Translations under genes and position numbers: made by a program
The notes under the pieces: generated by a model
Database searches by the model: none
Told to the model about the DNA's origin: nothing
Seen by the model: only the letters and a program-made list of their open reading frames with translations
NCBI RefSeq assembly: GCF_034424525.1
Contig: NZ_CP139979.1
Coordinates: 3,497,001-3,561,000 of the forward strand
Length of the DNA stretch: 64,000 nt
Direction of reading: 5' to 3'
Source of the DNA: Sphingobium yanoikuyae
Lineage (GTDB): Bacteria > Pseudomonadota > Alphaproteobacteria > Sphingomonadales > Sphingomonadaceae
In this document: in pieces, positions 54,276 to 62,399 of the stretch
How the letters are laid out: each line of letters begins with the position of its first letter
Numbering within the stretch: the first letter of the stretch is position 1

Positions 54276-55668
54276 GGCTGGGGCGCGGGCCGGGGCTGCG
54301 GCCGGCTGGCGCGGCTTTGCCCGGTCGACCATCGGCCGCTTCGTCGGCCTCGCCTTCCTCTGCCAGTTCCTGGTCACCGGCGGCGTGCTGCTGTTCGTGC
54401 AGCAGGCGAGCCAGCGCACCGTCGTCGCCGCCGACCGCGATGCCGTCCATGACCTGCGCGACGAATTGCTGCGGGTCGCGCGGGAGCGCGGGGCGGCCGG
54501 ACTGCGGCAGGATATCGAGCGGCGCCTGCCCACGGTGCGCAGCGAACGCATCGTGCTGCTGCTGACCGACCCGCAGGGCCGGATCGTGGCGGGCAATCTG
54601 GGCGCCTGGCCGACGACCATAACCGACAATACCCCCTGGCGCACGATCGAGCTGTATCGCATCGGCGGCGAACAGCCCGAGCCGATCGGCGTCAGCACAT
54701 CCCGCCTGCCCGATGGCGGCCGCCTGCTCGCCGGCATCGTCACGTCCCACAGCCTGCAACTGACCCGCATCTATGAAGAGGCGCTGACCATCGCCTTCCT
54801 GATGAGCCTGCTGCTCACCCTCATCATCGCGATCCTGCTCGGCCGGGTGCTGACGCGCCAGATCTCCGCGATCGCCGACACCGCCAATGCGGTCGCGGTC
54901 GGCGCCTTCCATCGCCGGGTCGCCACCGACGGCAGCGGCGACGCCTTCGATCGGCTGGGCCTGTCGATCAACGCCATGCTGGAACGGATCGACGCGCTGG
55001 TCAGCCAGTTGCGGATGATGACCGATGGCCTCGCCCATGACCTCAAGTCCCCCGTCACCCGCCTGCTCTCGGTGGTCGAACAGGCCAGCACTCAAACCCG
55101 CGACGACCAGGCGCTCGACGCGCTGGAAAAGGTCCATCGCGAGGCGCAGACGCTGCAGGGGATGCTCTCCACCGCCCTGCTCATCAGCCGTACCGAGGCA
55201 GGCTTCGGCAGCGACCGGATGCGCGACACGGCGATCGCCGAACTGCTGGAGGATCTGGCCGAAGTCTATGGCCCGCTGATCGAGGATAGCGGCTTCACCC
55301 TCCATGTCGCCGCCCCCGCCGGCCTCGCCTTCCCGCTCCACCGCGAACTGGTGAGCCAGGCGATCGCCAATCTGATCGAGAATGCGCTGAAATATGCCGA
55401 GGGCGGCGATCGTATCGCGCTTGAAGCCGCGATGGATGGCGACGCGCTCACCATCAGCGTCAGCGACAATGGGCCGGGCATTCCCGCCGACCAGCATGAG
55501 GCAGCGATGAAACGCTTCGGTCGACTCGACCCGTCGCGCACCAAGCCCGGATCGGGGCTGGGCCTGTCGCTGGTCGAGGCCGTGGCACGGCTGCATCATG
55601 GCGCGCTGCTGCTGGGCGATGCCGCACCCGGCCTGCGCGCGACATTGCGCCTGCGCCGCCCCGCCTGA
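54268..55668 (+). CDS. Sensor histidine kinase
   Basis: 466-aa inner-membrane kinase partnering the preceding regulator. Two membrane segments (about 25-45 and 173-195) flank a periplasmic domain of about 125 residues. A HAMP domain follows, then HisKA with H257 (DGLAHDLKSPVTRLL) and HATPase with NLIENALKYAEGG, DNGPGIP and GSGLGLSLVEAV. The periplasmic domain has no recognised fold. It is the last gene of the run that starts near 49.4 kb; 252 nt without a gene follow. Confidence 0.94.
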   Translation: MAEAGARAGAAAGWRGFARSTIGRFVGLAFLCQFLVTGGVLLFVQQASQRTVVAADRDAVHDLRDELLRVARERGAAGLRQDIERRLPTVRSERIVLLLTDPQGRIVAGNLGAWPTTITDNTPWRTIELYRIGGEQPEPIGVSTSRLPDGGRLLAGIVTSHSLQLTRIYEEALTIAFLMSLLLTLIIAILLGRVLTRQISAIADTANAVAVGAFHRRVATDGSGDAFDRLGLSINAMLERIDALVSQLRMMTDGLAHDLKSPVTRLLSVVEQASTQTRDDQALDALEKVHREAQTLQGMLSTALLISRTEAGFGSDRMRDTAIAELLEDLAEVYGPLIEDSGFTLHVAAPAGLAFPLHRELVSQAIANLIENALKYAEGGDRIALEAAMDGDALTISVSDNGPGIPADQHEAAMKRFGRLDPSRTKPGSGLGLSLVEAVARLHHGALLLGDAAPGLRATLRLRRPA

Positions 55669-55864
55669 GCGGCGCCCGATTTTCCAGCGATTTCAGGGGA
55701 AAGGCACATCCCGGCCGACAGCGTAGCGCGTGCAGTCGCCGGCCATCGACCGGGATGAAGCATTGCCACCCTTTTGGAGAGGGGAGTGACAACGTTGTCC
55801 TGCGCATTAGCGCGTAGCCGCAGGGGTTGCAACAGCGATTTGCCACGGCTCGTCGCAGGACATG

Positions 55865-55899
55865 AAAAAAGCCGCCAAGCCCTTGCAGGCCGGCGGCTT
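55865..55899 (-). terminator. Bidirectional terminator before the lactonase stop
   Basis: AAGCCGCC (55869-55876) pairs with GGCGGCTT (55892-55899). The minus strand then reads into TTTTTT and the plus strand into TTATTTT, so it can end the lactonase transcript and stop read-through from the kinase gene. Confidence 0.75.
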
Positions 55900-55920
55900 A
55901 TTTTCTGTCGGTGGCTTGTA

Positions 55921-56781
55921 TCAGCCGCCGTAGAGATTGGTCGGCAGGCCCTTCACGCCGCATTCCACCTCGAAAAAGGCGCCGTCATAGTCGGATTCGG
56001 GCAGGCCGATCGCGGCCGAGCTGACGAACATGCGGTCGAGGTCGGGACCGGCGAAGGTGATGTTGGTCACTTGCCTGGCTGGCAATTCGATCGCCCGATC
56101 GAGCTTACCCTCGGGCGAGAAGCGGCTGATCCGCGAACCGCCCCAATGGGCCACCCACAAATAGCCTTCGGCATCCACCGTCATGCCATCGGGATGGCCA
56201 TCAGCTTCGGTGAAGGTGATGAAGGGCTGGCGATCATGAATCGTTCCGTCCGGGCCGCGGCGGAAGCGATACATGATCCGGCGGCCGGTATCGCTATGAT
56301 AGAGATATTCGCCACAGGCCGAGAAGGCCGGGCCATTGGGCACGCGATAGCCATCGTCCATCACCGTGACCGAACCATCGGGATCGAGGCGATAGAGCGC
56401 GCCGACATCCTGCCCTTCGGCCATGTCCATCGTGCCGCACCAGATGCGGCCATCCTTGTCCGCCTTGCCATCGTTCATGCGATTGCCGGGCAGATGCGGT
56501 TCGGGATCATGGATCGGCGTGATCGCCAGCGGGTCCAGCGTGAAGCTGGCAAAGCCGCTCTGGAAACCACCGATGAAGCCGCCCTGCGCCCGCTCGGCCA
56601 CCCAGCCAAGCGGTTCGGGCATGGCCCAGCGCGACACCTGGCCATCGTCGAGCGACAGCCGGTTGAGTGCCGGGGCCAGGATATCGACCCAATAGACGGC
56701 ATTTTCACGGGCGGACCAGAGCGTCCCCTCCCCCAGCGTGTCGCGGATCTCGCCGCGTTCGATCTTGCGCCAGGCGGTCAT
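55921..56781 (-). CDS. SMP-30/gluconolactonase family lactonase (probable L-arabinolactonase)
   Basis: 286-aa six-bladed beta-propeller lactonase. Metal-site marks are E17-G-x-x in LGEGTLWSARENAVYWVDI, N in NRMNDGKADKDGRIWCGTMD and N in VPNGPAFSACGEYLYHSDT, plus HPDGMTVDAEGYLWVA. It would open aldono-gamma-lactone rings made by the sugar dehydrogenase encoded at 61.4 kb. It lies one nt downstream of galM on the same strand. The specific substrate (L-arabono- versus D-galactono-lactone) is inferred from context. Confidence 0.88.
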   Translation of the reverse strand: MTAWRKIERGEIRDTLGEGTLWSARENAVYWVDILAPALNRLSLDDGQVSRWAMPEPLGWVAERAQGGFIGGFQSGFASFTLDPLAITPIHDPEPHLPGNRMNDGKADKDGRIWCGTMDMAEGQDVGALYRLDPDGSVTVMDDGYRVPNGPAFSACGEYLYHSDTGRRIMYRFRRGPDGTIHDRQPFITFTEADGHPDGMTVDAEGYLWVAHWGGSRISRFSPEGKLDRAIELPARQVTNITFAGPDLDRMFVSSAAIGLPESDYDGAFFEVECGVKGLPTNLYGG

Positions 56782-56782
56782 G

Positions 56783-57931
56783 TCAGCGCTTCACCGACAG
56801 GCGATAGACCATCTGATGATGATAGGGCTTGCCCGGATCGACCCGCGCCGAAACGAAGCTCGGCTGGTTGGGCGAGTCGGGGAATTTCTGCGGTTCCAGC
56901 GCGATGCCGTCACCCATGCGATACACATGCTGGTTCTTGCCGATGAAGGTGCCGTCCAGGAAATTGCCGGTATAAAATTGCACGCCCGGTTCCGTGGTCA
57001 GCACTTCGAGCACGCGGCCCGATGCCGGATCTTCCAGACGCGCCGCCAGGCCCGGCGTCTTGGTCAGTCCCTTGTCGAGCGCGAAATTATGGTCATAGCC
57101 GCGGCCCGCGATGATCTGCGCATCATGGCCATCGCGGATGCCGTCGGCGACGCGGCGGCCATTGCGGAAATCGAACACGCCGCCGTCCACCGGCTTCAGT
57201 TCGCCGGTCGGGATCAGATTGGCATCGACCGGGGTATAGGCCTTGGCCGGAATCGTCAGCACATGGCCCAGCGCGCCGTCGGTCGAGCCTTCGCCGCCCA
57301 GGTCGAAGATCGCATGATTGGTCATGTTGACGATGGTCGGCTTGTCGGTCTTCGCGTCGAACGCGATGCCCAGATTGCCGCTCTCGTCCAGCGTATAGGT
57401 GACGGTGACGTCCAGCTTGCCGGGATAGCCCGAATCGCCATCGGGGCTGACCAGCGACAGCACCAGCGTCGCGACCGGCCCGCTCTTGACCGACACGACC
57501 TTCCACACCTGCTTGTCGAAGCCCTTGCCGCCGCCATGCAGCGAATTGACCTTGTCGTTGAGCGGCAGCTGATAGGCCTTGCCGTCGAGGCTGAACTTGC
57601 CGCCGGCGATGCGGTTGGCATAGCGGCCCACGGTCACGCCGAAGAAGTTGGGATGGTCGACATAGCCGGCCAGATCGTCATAGCCCAGCAGCACGTCGGC
57701 GTTCTTGCCGTCCTTGTCCGGGCCGGACAGCGACTGGAGCGTCGCGCCATAGCTCAGGATCTTGGCCGACACGCCCTGGCTGTTGCTCAGCGTGATCATC
57801 TCGATCGCGGTGCCGTCGGCCAGCTTGCCGGCCGGGGCGCGGCTGGCATCCGCCGCCATCGCCGTGCCGCTTGCGAGCGACAGGGCCAGTGCGTATGACA
57901 GCGCTGTTTTCAAATCGACGACCTTTCGCAT
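56783..57931 (-). CDS. galM: Aldose 1-epimerase (mutarotase), exported
   Basis: 382-aa galactose-mutarotase-like enzyme interconverting alpha and beta sugar anomers. A signal peptide (about 1-27, SYALALSLASGTAMAA) suggests periplasmic action before uptake. Catalytic and substrate motifs are NRIAGGKFSLDGKAY, LHGGGKGFDKQVW, NMTNHAIFDLGG (catalytic His), GYDHNF and the catalytic Glu in TTEPGVQFYTGNFLDG. It is divergent from the sugar permease and translated just ahead of the lactonase. Confidence 0.94.
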   Translation of the reverse strand: MRKVVDLKTALSYALALSLASGTAMAADASRAPAGKLADGTAIEMITLSNSQGVSAKILSYGATLQSLSGPDKDGKNADVLLGYDDLAGYVDHPNFFGVTVGRYANRIAGGKFSLDGKAYQLPLNDKVNSLHGGGKGFDKQVWKVVSVKSGPVATLVLSLVSPDGDSGYPGKLDVTVTYTLDESGNLGIAFDAKTDKPTIVNMTNHAIFDLGGEGSTDGALGHVLTIPAKAYTPVDANLIPTGELKPVDGGVFDFRNGRRVADGIRDGHDAQIIAGRGYDHNFALDKGLTKTPGLAARLEDPASGRVLEVLTTEPGVQFYTGNFLDGTFIGKNQHVYRMGDGIALEPQKFPDSPNQPSFVSARVDPGKPYHHQMVYRLSVKR

Positions 57932-57959
57932 GGACTTCCTCTCGTGAAACCTACGCCCA

Positions 57960-57986
57960 TTGACGGGCGGTTACGGGGGATATACT
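57960..57986 (+). promoter_or_regulatory. Promoter of the sugar permease gene
   Basis: TTGACG (57960-57965), 15 bp, TATACT (57981-57986). The -10 box overlaps the shared motif at 57983-57992. Confidence 0.4.
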
Positions 57987-58008
57987 CCGACAAAATAAGC
58001 GGACGCAA
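57979..58008 (-). promoter_or_regulatory. Promoter of galM-lactonase
   Basis: On the minus strand TTGCGT (58003-58008), 18 bp, TATATC (57979-57984). The shared motif lies within the spacer. The leader would be about 40 nt. Confidence 0.4.
57983..57992 (-). promoter_or_regulatory. Shared regulatory motif, copy 1
   Basis: TGTCGGAGTA on the minus strand in the galM/permease divergent promoter, flanked by A/T-rich bases. It matches copy 2 at 60307-60316 exactly. A likely site for the GntR regulator encoded nearby. Confidence 0.5.
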
Positions 58009-58056
58009 CCCTAGATCGGTCTCGTCAGCTAGTGGAACTGCACTGGAGAAGGATGA

Positions 58057-59361
58057 ATGGCAGGACCGATTTCCTCAGGCGCTGCGCCGGTCGCAACGCA
58101 TAACCCCGGCACGCGTTATGGGCCCGCGCTCGCGCTGCTGGCCAGCCTCTTCTTCATGTGGGGCTTCATCACCGTCATCAACAACACGCTGCTGCCGCAT
58201 CTGCGCAGTGTGTTCGAGCTGAGCTATACCCAGACGACCTTGATCGAATCGGTCTGGTTCATCGCCTATTTCGTCGCCTCGATTCCCTCGGCCAAGTTGA
58301 TCGAGCGGGTCGGCTACCAGAAGTCGCTGGTGATCGGCCTGCTGATCATGGCCGCCGGCGCGCTGGGCATGACGGTCGCCGCCTCCATCCCGTCCTATGG
58401 CGTGACCCTGGTCATGCTGTTCGTGATCGCCAGCGGCATCACCCTGCTGCAGGTCGCTGCCAACCCCTATGTCGCGGTCGTCGGCAAACCGGAAACCGCC
58501 TCGTCGCGCCTCAATCTGGTGCAGGCGATGAACTCCGCCGGCACGATGCTGGCCCCGATGTTCGGCGCCTATCTGATCCTCGGCCGGTCGAAGGCCGGCA
58601 CGGCGCAGGGCGAAGTCGTCCTGACCCAGGCCGAACGCCTGGCCGACGCCCAGTCGGTGATCCTGCCCTATGTGCTGGTCGCGATCGTGCTGGTGGTGCT
58701 GGCCTTCGTCATCGCCCGCTTCCCCTTGCCCGCCATGGGCAGCGCAACCTCGCGCCTCGCCAAGGAAGAGCGCAAGAAGCATTCGCTCTGGTCGCACCGC
58801 AACCTGGTGTTCGGCATCCCGGCGATCTTCATCTATCTGATCGCGGAAATCGGCGTCGCCAACCTGTTCGTCAATTTCGTCAGCCAGCCCACCATCGCCA
58901 ACCTGACCCATGAGCAGGCCGGCAATTATCTGTCGCTGCTGTGGGGCGGCATGATGGTCGGCCGCTTCGCCGGTTCGGCGATCATGCAGAAGTTCGACGC
59001 GGGCCATGTCCTCGCTGCCTTCTCGGTCGGTGCCTTCATCGTGATGATGGTCACCGTCTTCACCACCGGTCCGGTCGCCATGTGGTCGCTGATCCTGGTC
59101 GGCCTGTTCCACTCGATCATGTTCCCGACCATCTTCACCCTTGGCATCAAGGGCCTTGGCCCGCTGACCGAAGAAGGTTCGGGCCTGCTGGTGATGGCGA
59201 TTGCCGGCGGCGCACTGGTCGTGGTGCAGGGCTGGATGGCCGACCATTATGGCCTGCAGACCAGCTTCCTGCTGACCGCCGCCTGCGAACTCTATGTCCT
59301 CTTCTACGCCCTGTGGGGATCGAAGACGACGCAGGCGCTGCCGGAACCGGAACTGCACTAA
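58057..59361 (+). CDS. FucP/GluP-type sugar MFS transporter
   Basis: 434-aa proton-coupled sugar symporter of the fucose/glucose-galactose permease group. The twelve-segment layout is visible, with SLFFMWGFITVINNTLLPHL in helix 1, the A-motif region YQKSLVIGLLIM, and the sugar-permease motif VAANPYVAVVGKPETASSRLNLVQAMNSAGTMLAP. GGAGAAGGA precedes the ATG at 58057. The neighbours suggest arabinose or galactose as substrate. A perfect 15-bp terminator follows. Confidence 0.92.
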   Translation: MAGPISSGAAPVATHNPGTRYGPALALLASLFFMWGFITVINNTLLPHLRSVFELSYTQTTLIESVWFIAYFVASIPSAKLIERVGYQKSLVIGLLIMAAGALGMTVAASIPSYGVTLVMLFVIASGITLLQVAANPYVAVVGKPETASSRLNLVQAMNSAGTMLAPMFGAYLILGRSKAGTAQGEVVLTQAERLADAQSVILPYVLVAIVLVVLAFVIARFPLPAMGSATSRLAKEERKKHSLWSHRNLVFGIPAIFIYLIAEIGVANLFVNFVSQPTIANLTHEQAGNYLSLLWGGMMVGRFAGSAIMQKFDAGHVLAAFSVGAFIVMMVTVFTTGPVAMWSLILVGLFHSIMFPTIFTLGIKGLGPLTEEGSGLLVMAIAGGALVVVQGWMADHYGLQTSFLLTAACELYVLFYALWGSKTTQALPEPELH

Positions 59362-59384
59362 ATATTCGGGCATCCGCCCAACAG

Positions 59385-59419
59385 AAAAGGCCGGGGTGGT
59401 GATCCACCCCGGCCTTTTT
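59385..59419 (+). terminator. Bidirectional terminator between permease and gntR
   Basis: AAAAGGCCGGGGTGG (59385-59399) pairs with CCACCCCGGCCTTTT (59404-59418) around a TGAT loop, with T5 on the plus side and, in reverse, T4 on the minus side. It serves two convergent genes. Confidence 0.92.
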
Positions 59420-59457
59420 CTTTAGGTTGTTTGTTAGGCGCCTACGGCGCCTCCCGC

Positions 59458-60225
59458 TCAGCGCCCCATCGTGCTCGCCGTATCCTCGAGCGCCAGGTCG
59501 ACCAGCACGCCCATCGCCTCGGCCGCCGCGACCGGATCGCCGGCCGCGATCGCGTCATAGACGCGCACATGGTCGGGAATCGGGTTGCGCGGCAGGGCGC
59601 GGGCGCGCTGCTTGAACTGTGTGGTCCAGTTGACCGCAGCGCCGATGCTGGCGGTCAGCGTCAGCAAGGCATCATTGCGCGTCGCGTTCAGGATCGCATT
59701 GTGGAAATCGCGGTCGGCCGCGCGCCCCGCTTCGGTCGCCAGTGTATGGCGGCGCATCGCGGTCAGCGCATCCTTCATGATGCGCAGATCCTCCTTGTCG
59801 CGCCGCATCGCCGCCAGCCGCGCCGCGGCCGGCTCGACAATGGCGCGCAGCTCAAACAGGTCGCGCACGAACTGGATGTCGGGTTCGCCGGCAAATGCCC
59901 AGGCCAGCACTTCGGGGTCCAGCAAATTCCAGCGATTGCGCGGCAGCACGCGGGTGCCCGCCTTGGGCCGGCTTTCCACCAGCCCCTTGGCGGTCAGCAC
60001 CTGGATCGCCTCGCGATAGGCGCTGCGCGATACTTCCAGTTCCTCGGCAAAGGCGACTTCGCCCGACAGCGTGTCGCCGGGCTGATATTGGCCGGACAAG
60101 ATCGCCATGCCCAGCTTGTGCGCGATCGCGCCATGCAGCCGGCGACCGGGGCCGCGCGTCGGCTTGGCCGCCCCTCCGCCATTGTTCGCCCCTGCCCCAT
60201 TTCCGGGCGGCTTCCCCTGTTCCAT
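59458..60225 (-). CDS. GntR/FadR-family regulator of the arabinose locus
   Basis: 255-aa regulator with an N-terminal winged helix-turn-helix (about 30-95: LSGEVAFAEELEVSRSAYREA, IQVLTAKGLVESRPKAGTRV) and a C-terminal FCD ligand domain (about 110-235; RAIVEPAAARLAAM, DRDFHNAI and HVRVYDAIAAGD, with metal-binding Asp/His). FCD regulators sense small organic acids or sugars. Its own promoter region and the galM/permease region share a 10-bp motif, which suggests control of both operons and itself. The first 20 residues are Gly/Asn-rich. Confidence 0.9.
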   Translation of the reverse strand: MEQGKPPGNGAGANNGGGAAKPTRGPGRRLHGAIAHKLGMAILSGQYQPGDTLSGEVAFAEELEVSRSAYREAIQVLTAKGLVESRPKAGTRVLPRNRWNLLDPEVLAWAFAGEPDIQFVRDLFELRAIVEPAAARLAAMRRDKEDLRIMKDALTAMRRHTLATEAGRAADRDFHNAILNATRNDALLTLTASIGAAVNWTTQFKQRARALPRNPIPDHVRVYDAIAAGDPVAAAEAMGVLVDLALEDTASTMGR

Positions 60226-60281
60226 TCACGCTCCTCTCGGCCTGCCCCTCATCAGGCATGGCTCTTCTTAAAAGACAATCA

Positions 60282-60310
60282 TTGCCATTACCATCTTCCT
60301 GTAATATGTC
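60282..60310 (+). promoter_or_regulatory. Candidate promoter of the araD1 operon
   Basis: TTGCCA (60282-60287), 17 bp, TATGTC (60305-60310). The shared motif at 60307-60316 overlaps the -10 box and start point. Confidence 0.4.
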
Positions 60311-60316
60311 GGAGTA
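60307..60316 (+). promoter_or_regulatory. Shared regulatory motif, copy 2
   Basis: TGTCGGAGTA within TAAT-a-TGTCGGAGTA-ATTA, giving an imperfect 19-bp palindrome (TAAT arms). It is identical to copy 1 in the galM/permease promoter. Confidence 0.5.
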
Positions 60317-60456
60317 ATTAAGGGATGGAAAGGGAAAAGGCGGCCGCCATTCGGCTGATTGCCCGACCTTTCCAGGCAGCGCGCCAGCATGGCGCAAAGC
60401 GGGATTGTCTAGCCAATACCAGCGCCACGGATCGGCGCGCGGGAGGAGAGTTTTTC

Positions 60457-61449
60457 ATGACATTGCGTCTGTTGCAGCACCGCGCCGAAAATGGCGTCCG
60501 GTCCGTGATCGCGGCCGAAGGTGACACCGCCCATTTCGTTCCCGGTTTCGACAGCATCCGCGCGCTCGCGCTGCATGCCATCGACCGCAAGATCAGCCTG
60601 GCCGAAGCGGTCGCCGCCGCAGGCAAGGGTGATGCTGTCAACATCGCTGTCGCTTTCGAGGCCGGCGAACTGCTCGCCCCGATCGACCATGAGGATGGCG
60701 CCCATATCCAGCTGACCGGCACCGGCCTCACCCATCTCGGCTCGGCCGAGGGTCGCGACAAGATGCACCGCGAGGCGGCCGCCGTCGAAAAGCAGACCGA
60801 TTCTATGCGCATGTTCCTGGAAGGGCTGGAGGGCGGCAAGCCCGCCGCTGGCCAGACCGGCCAGCAGCCCGAATGGTTCTACAAGGGTGACGGCTCGCAG
60901 CTCGTCGGCCCGACCGATCCGCTCACCATGCCCGCCTTTGCCAAGGATGGCGGCGAGGAACCGGAAATCGCCGGCATCTACATCGTCGGCCCCGACGGCA
61001 TGCCCTATCGCCTCGGCCTCGCGCTCGCCAACGAGTTCAGCGACCATGTGACCGAGCGTCACAATTATCTGTGGCTCGCCCATTCCAAGCTGCGCCAGGC
61101 CTCGCTCGGCCCGGAACTGCTGGTCGGCACCCCGCCGGAGCATATCGAGGGCACCAGCCGCATCCTGCGCGACGGCCAGACCATCTGGGAAAAGCCGTTC
61201 CTGTCGGGCGAAGGCAATATGTCGCACAGCTTCGCCAACCTGGAACATCATCATTTCAAATATGATCTGTTCCGCCGCCCCGGCGACGTCCATGTCCATT
61301 TCTTCGGCACCGCCACCCTGTCCTTCAGCGACGGCGTGCAGACGCAGGAAGGCGACGTGTTCGAAATCATCGCCGCGCCCTTCACCCTGCCGGTGCGCAA
61401 TGCGCTCAAGCGCGCCGAACCTGTCGAAGTGACCGTACAGGCGCTCTGA
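60457..61449 (+). CDS. AraD1 family protein (fumarylacetoacetase fold)
   Basis: 330-aa member of the AraD1/GguC-like branch of the fumarylacetoacetate hydrolase superfamily. The start at 60457 follows GGGAGGAGAG; the frame is open 44 codons further back. Family segments are GTGLTHLGSAEGRDKMH near 90-105, EPEIAGIYIVGPDGMPYRLG, ANEFSDHVTERHNYLWLAHS and EGNMSHSFANLEHHHFKYDL. In pentose loci such proteins are linked to conversion of 2-keto-3-deoxy sugar acids, either by dehydration or by aldol cleavage; which one applies here is not visible. It is the first gene of araD1-dehydrogenase-arabinofuranosidase. Confidence 0.85.
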   Translation: MTLRLLQHRAENGVRSVIAAEGDTAHFVPGFDSIRALALHAIDRKISLAEAVAAAGKGDAVNIAVAFEAGELLAPIDHEDGAHIQLTGTGLTHLGSAEGRDKMHREAAAVEKQTDSMRMFLEGLEGGKPAAGQTGQQPEWFYKGDGSQLVGPTDPLTMPAFAKDGGEEPEIAGIYIVGPDGMPYRLGLALANEFSDHVTERHNYLWLAHSKLRQASLGPELLVGTPPEHIEGTSRILRDGQTIWEKPFLSGEGNMSHSFANLEHHHFKYDLFRRPGDVHVHFFGTATLSFSDGVQTQEGDVFEIIAAPFTLPVRNALKRAEPVEVTVQAL

Positions 61450-61453
61450 AGCG

Positions 61454-62380
61454 ATGGACCCGATCCGCATCGCGATCATCGGCATCGGCAAGATTGCACG
61501 CGACCAGCATGTTCCCGCCATCCGTGGGAACAGCGCGTTCAGTCTTGCCGCGACGGTCAGCCCGCATGATGCCGGGCTGGACGGCGTGCCGCACCATGCC
61601 AGCCTGGACGAATTGCTGGAACAGGGCCCGGCCGTCGATGCGGTCGCGCTCTGCACCCCGCCCCAGGTCCGTTACGACCTGGCGGCGCAGGCCCTGGCCA
61701 AGGGCATCCATGTCTTCCTGGAAAAGCCGCCCGGCGCGACCCTGGCTGAAGTGGCCGCGCTCAGCGCCCGTGCCGACAAGGTCGGGGCCAGCCTGTTCGC
61801 GGCCTGGCATTCGCGCTTTGCCGCCGGCGTCGCTCCGGCCCGCGCCTGGCTCGCCGAACGGCGGATCGACAAGGTGTCGATCATCTGGCGCGAGGATGTG
61901 CGTGTCTGGCATCCGGGCCAGGCCTGGATCTGGCAGCCCGGCGGCCTCGGCGTGTTCGATCCCGGCATCAACGCCCTGTCGATCGCGACCCATATCCTGC
62001 CGCGCCCCTTCTTCCTGAAGGACGCGACCCTGGTGCTGCCGGAAAACCGCGCAGCGCCGATCGCCGCCGACATGCTGTTCCGCGACACCGCGGGCGCCGA
62101 AATCCACATGGATCTCGACTGGCGCCAGACCGGCCCGCAAAGCTGGGACATCATCGTCGAAACCGATGCCGGCCCCTTGAAGCTCAGCCATGGCGGCGCC
62201 GTGCTGTCGCTGCCCAGCGGCACCGAACATGGCGAGGATATCGAATATGCCGGCCTCTACAGCCGCTTCGCCACATTGATCCGCGGTGGCCGCAGCGATG
62301 TCGACACCGACCCGCTGCGCCTGGTCGCCGACGCCTTCCTGCGCGGCAAGCGGGAAACCACCGACGCATTTCACGACTGA
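61454..62380 (+). CDS. L-arabinose/D-galactose 1-dehydrogenase (Gfo/Idh/MocA family)
   Basis: 308-aa NAD(P)+-dependent sugar dehydrogenase. The Rossmann motif is IIGIGKIARDQHVPAI (about 9-24). Further marks are LCTPPQVRYDLAAQAL, the catalytic EKPPGATL, AWHSRFA and RVWHPGQAWIWQPGGLGVFD. These agree closely, as I recall them, with the Azospirillum L-arabinose 1-dehydrogenase and with pseudomonad D-galactose 1-dehydrogenases. The product, an aldono-lactone, fits the lactonase at 55.9 kb. It lies 4 nt after araD1. Confidence 0.9.
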   Translation: MDPIRIAIIGIGKIARDQHVPAIRGNSAFSLAATVSPHDAGLDGVPHHASLDELLEQGPAVDAVALCTPPQVRYDLAAQALAKGIHVFLEKPPGATLAEVAALSARADKVGASLFAAWHSRFAAGVAPARAWLAERRIDKVSIIWREDVRVWHPGQAWIWQPGGLGVFDPGINALSIATHILPRPFFLKDATLVLPENRAAPIAADMLFRDTAGAEIHMDLDWRQTGPQSWDIIVETDAGPLKLSHGGAVLSLPSGTEHGEDIEYAGLYSRFATLIRGGRSDVDTDPLRLVADAFLRGKRETTDAFHD

Positions 62381-62399
62381 CATTCGAGAGGAGAGAGGA

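Noticed and set aside
60325..60456. Upstream extension of araD1 by 44 codons
   Set aside because: It would start within a few nt of the predicted transcription start, and the GGGAGGAGAG site with the conserved N-terminus points to 60457.
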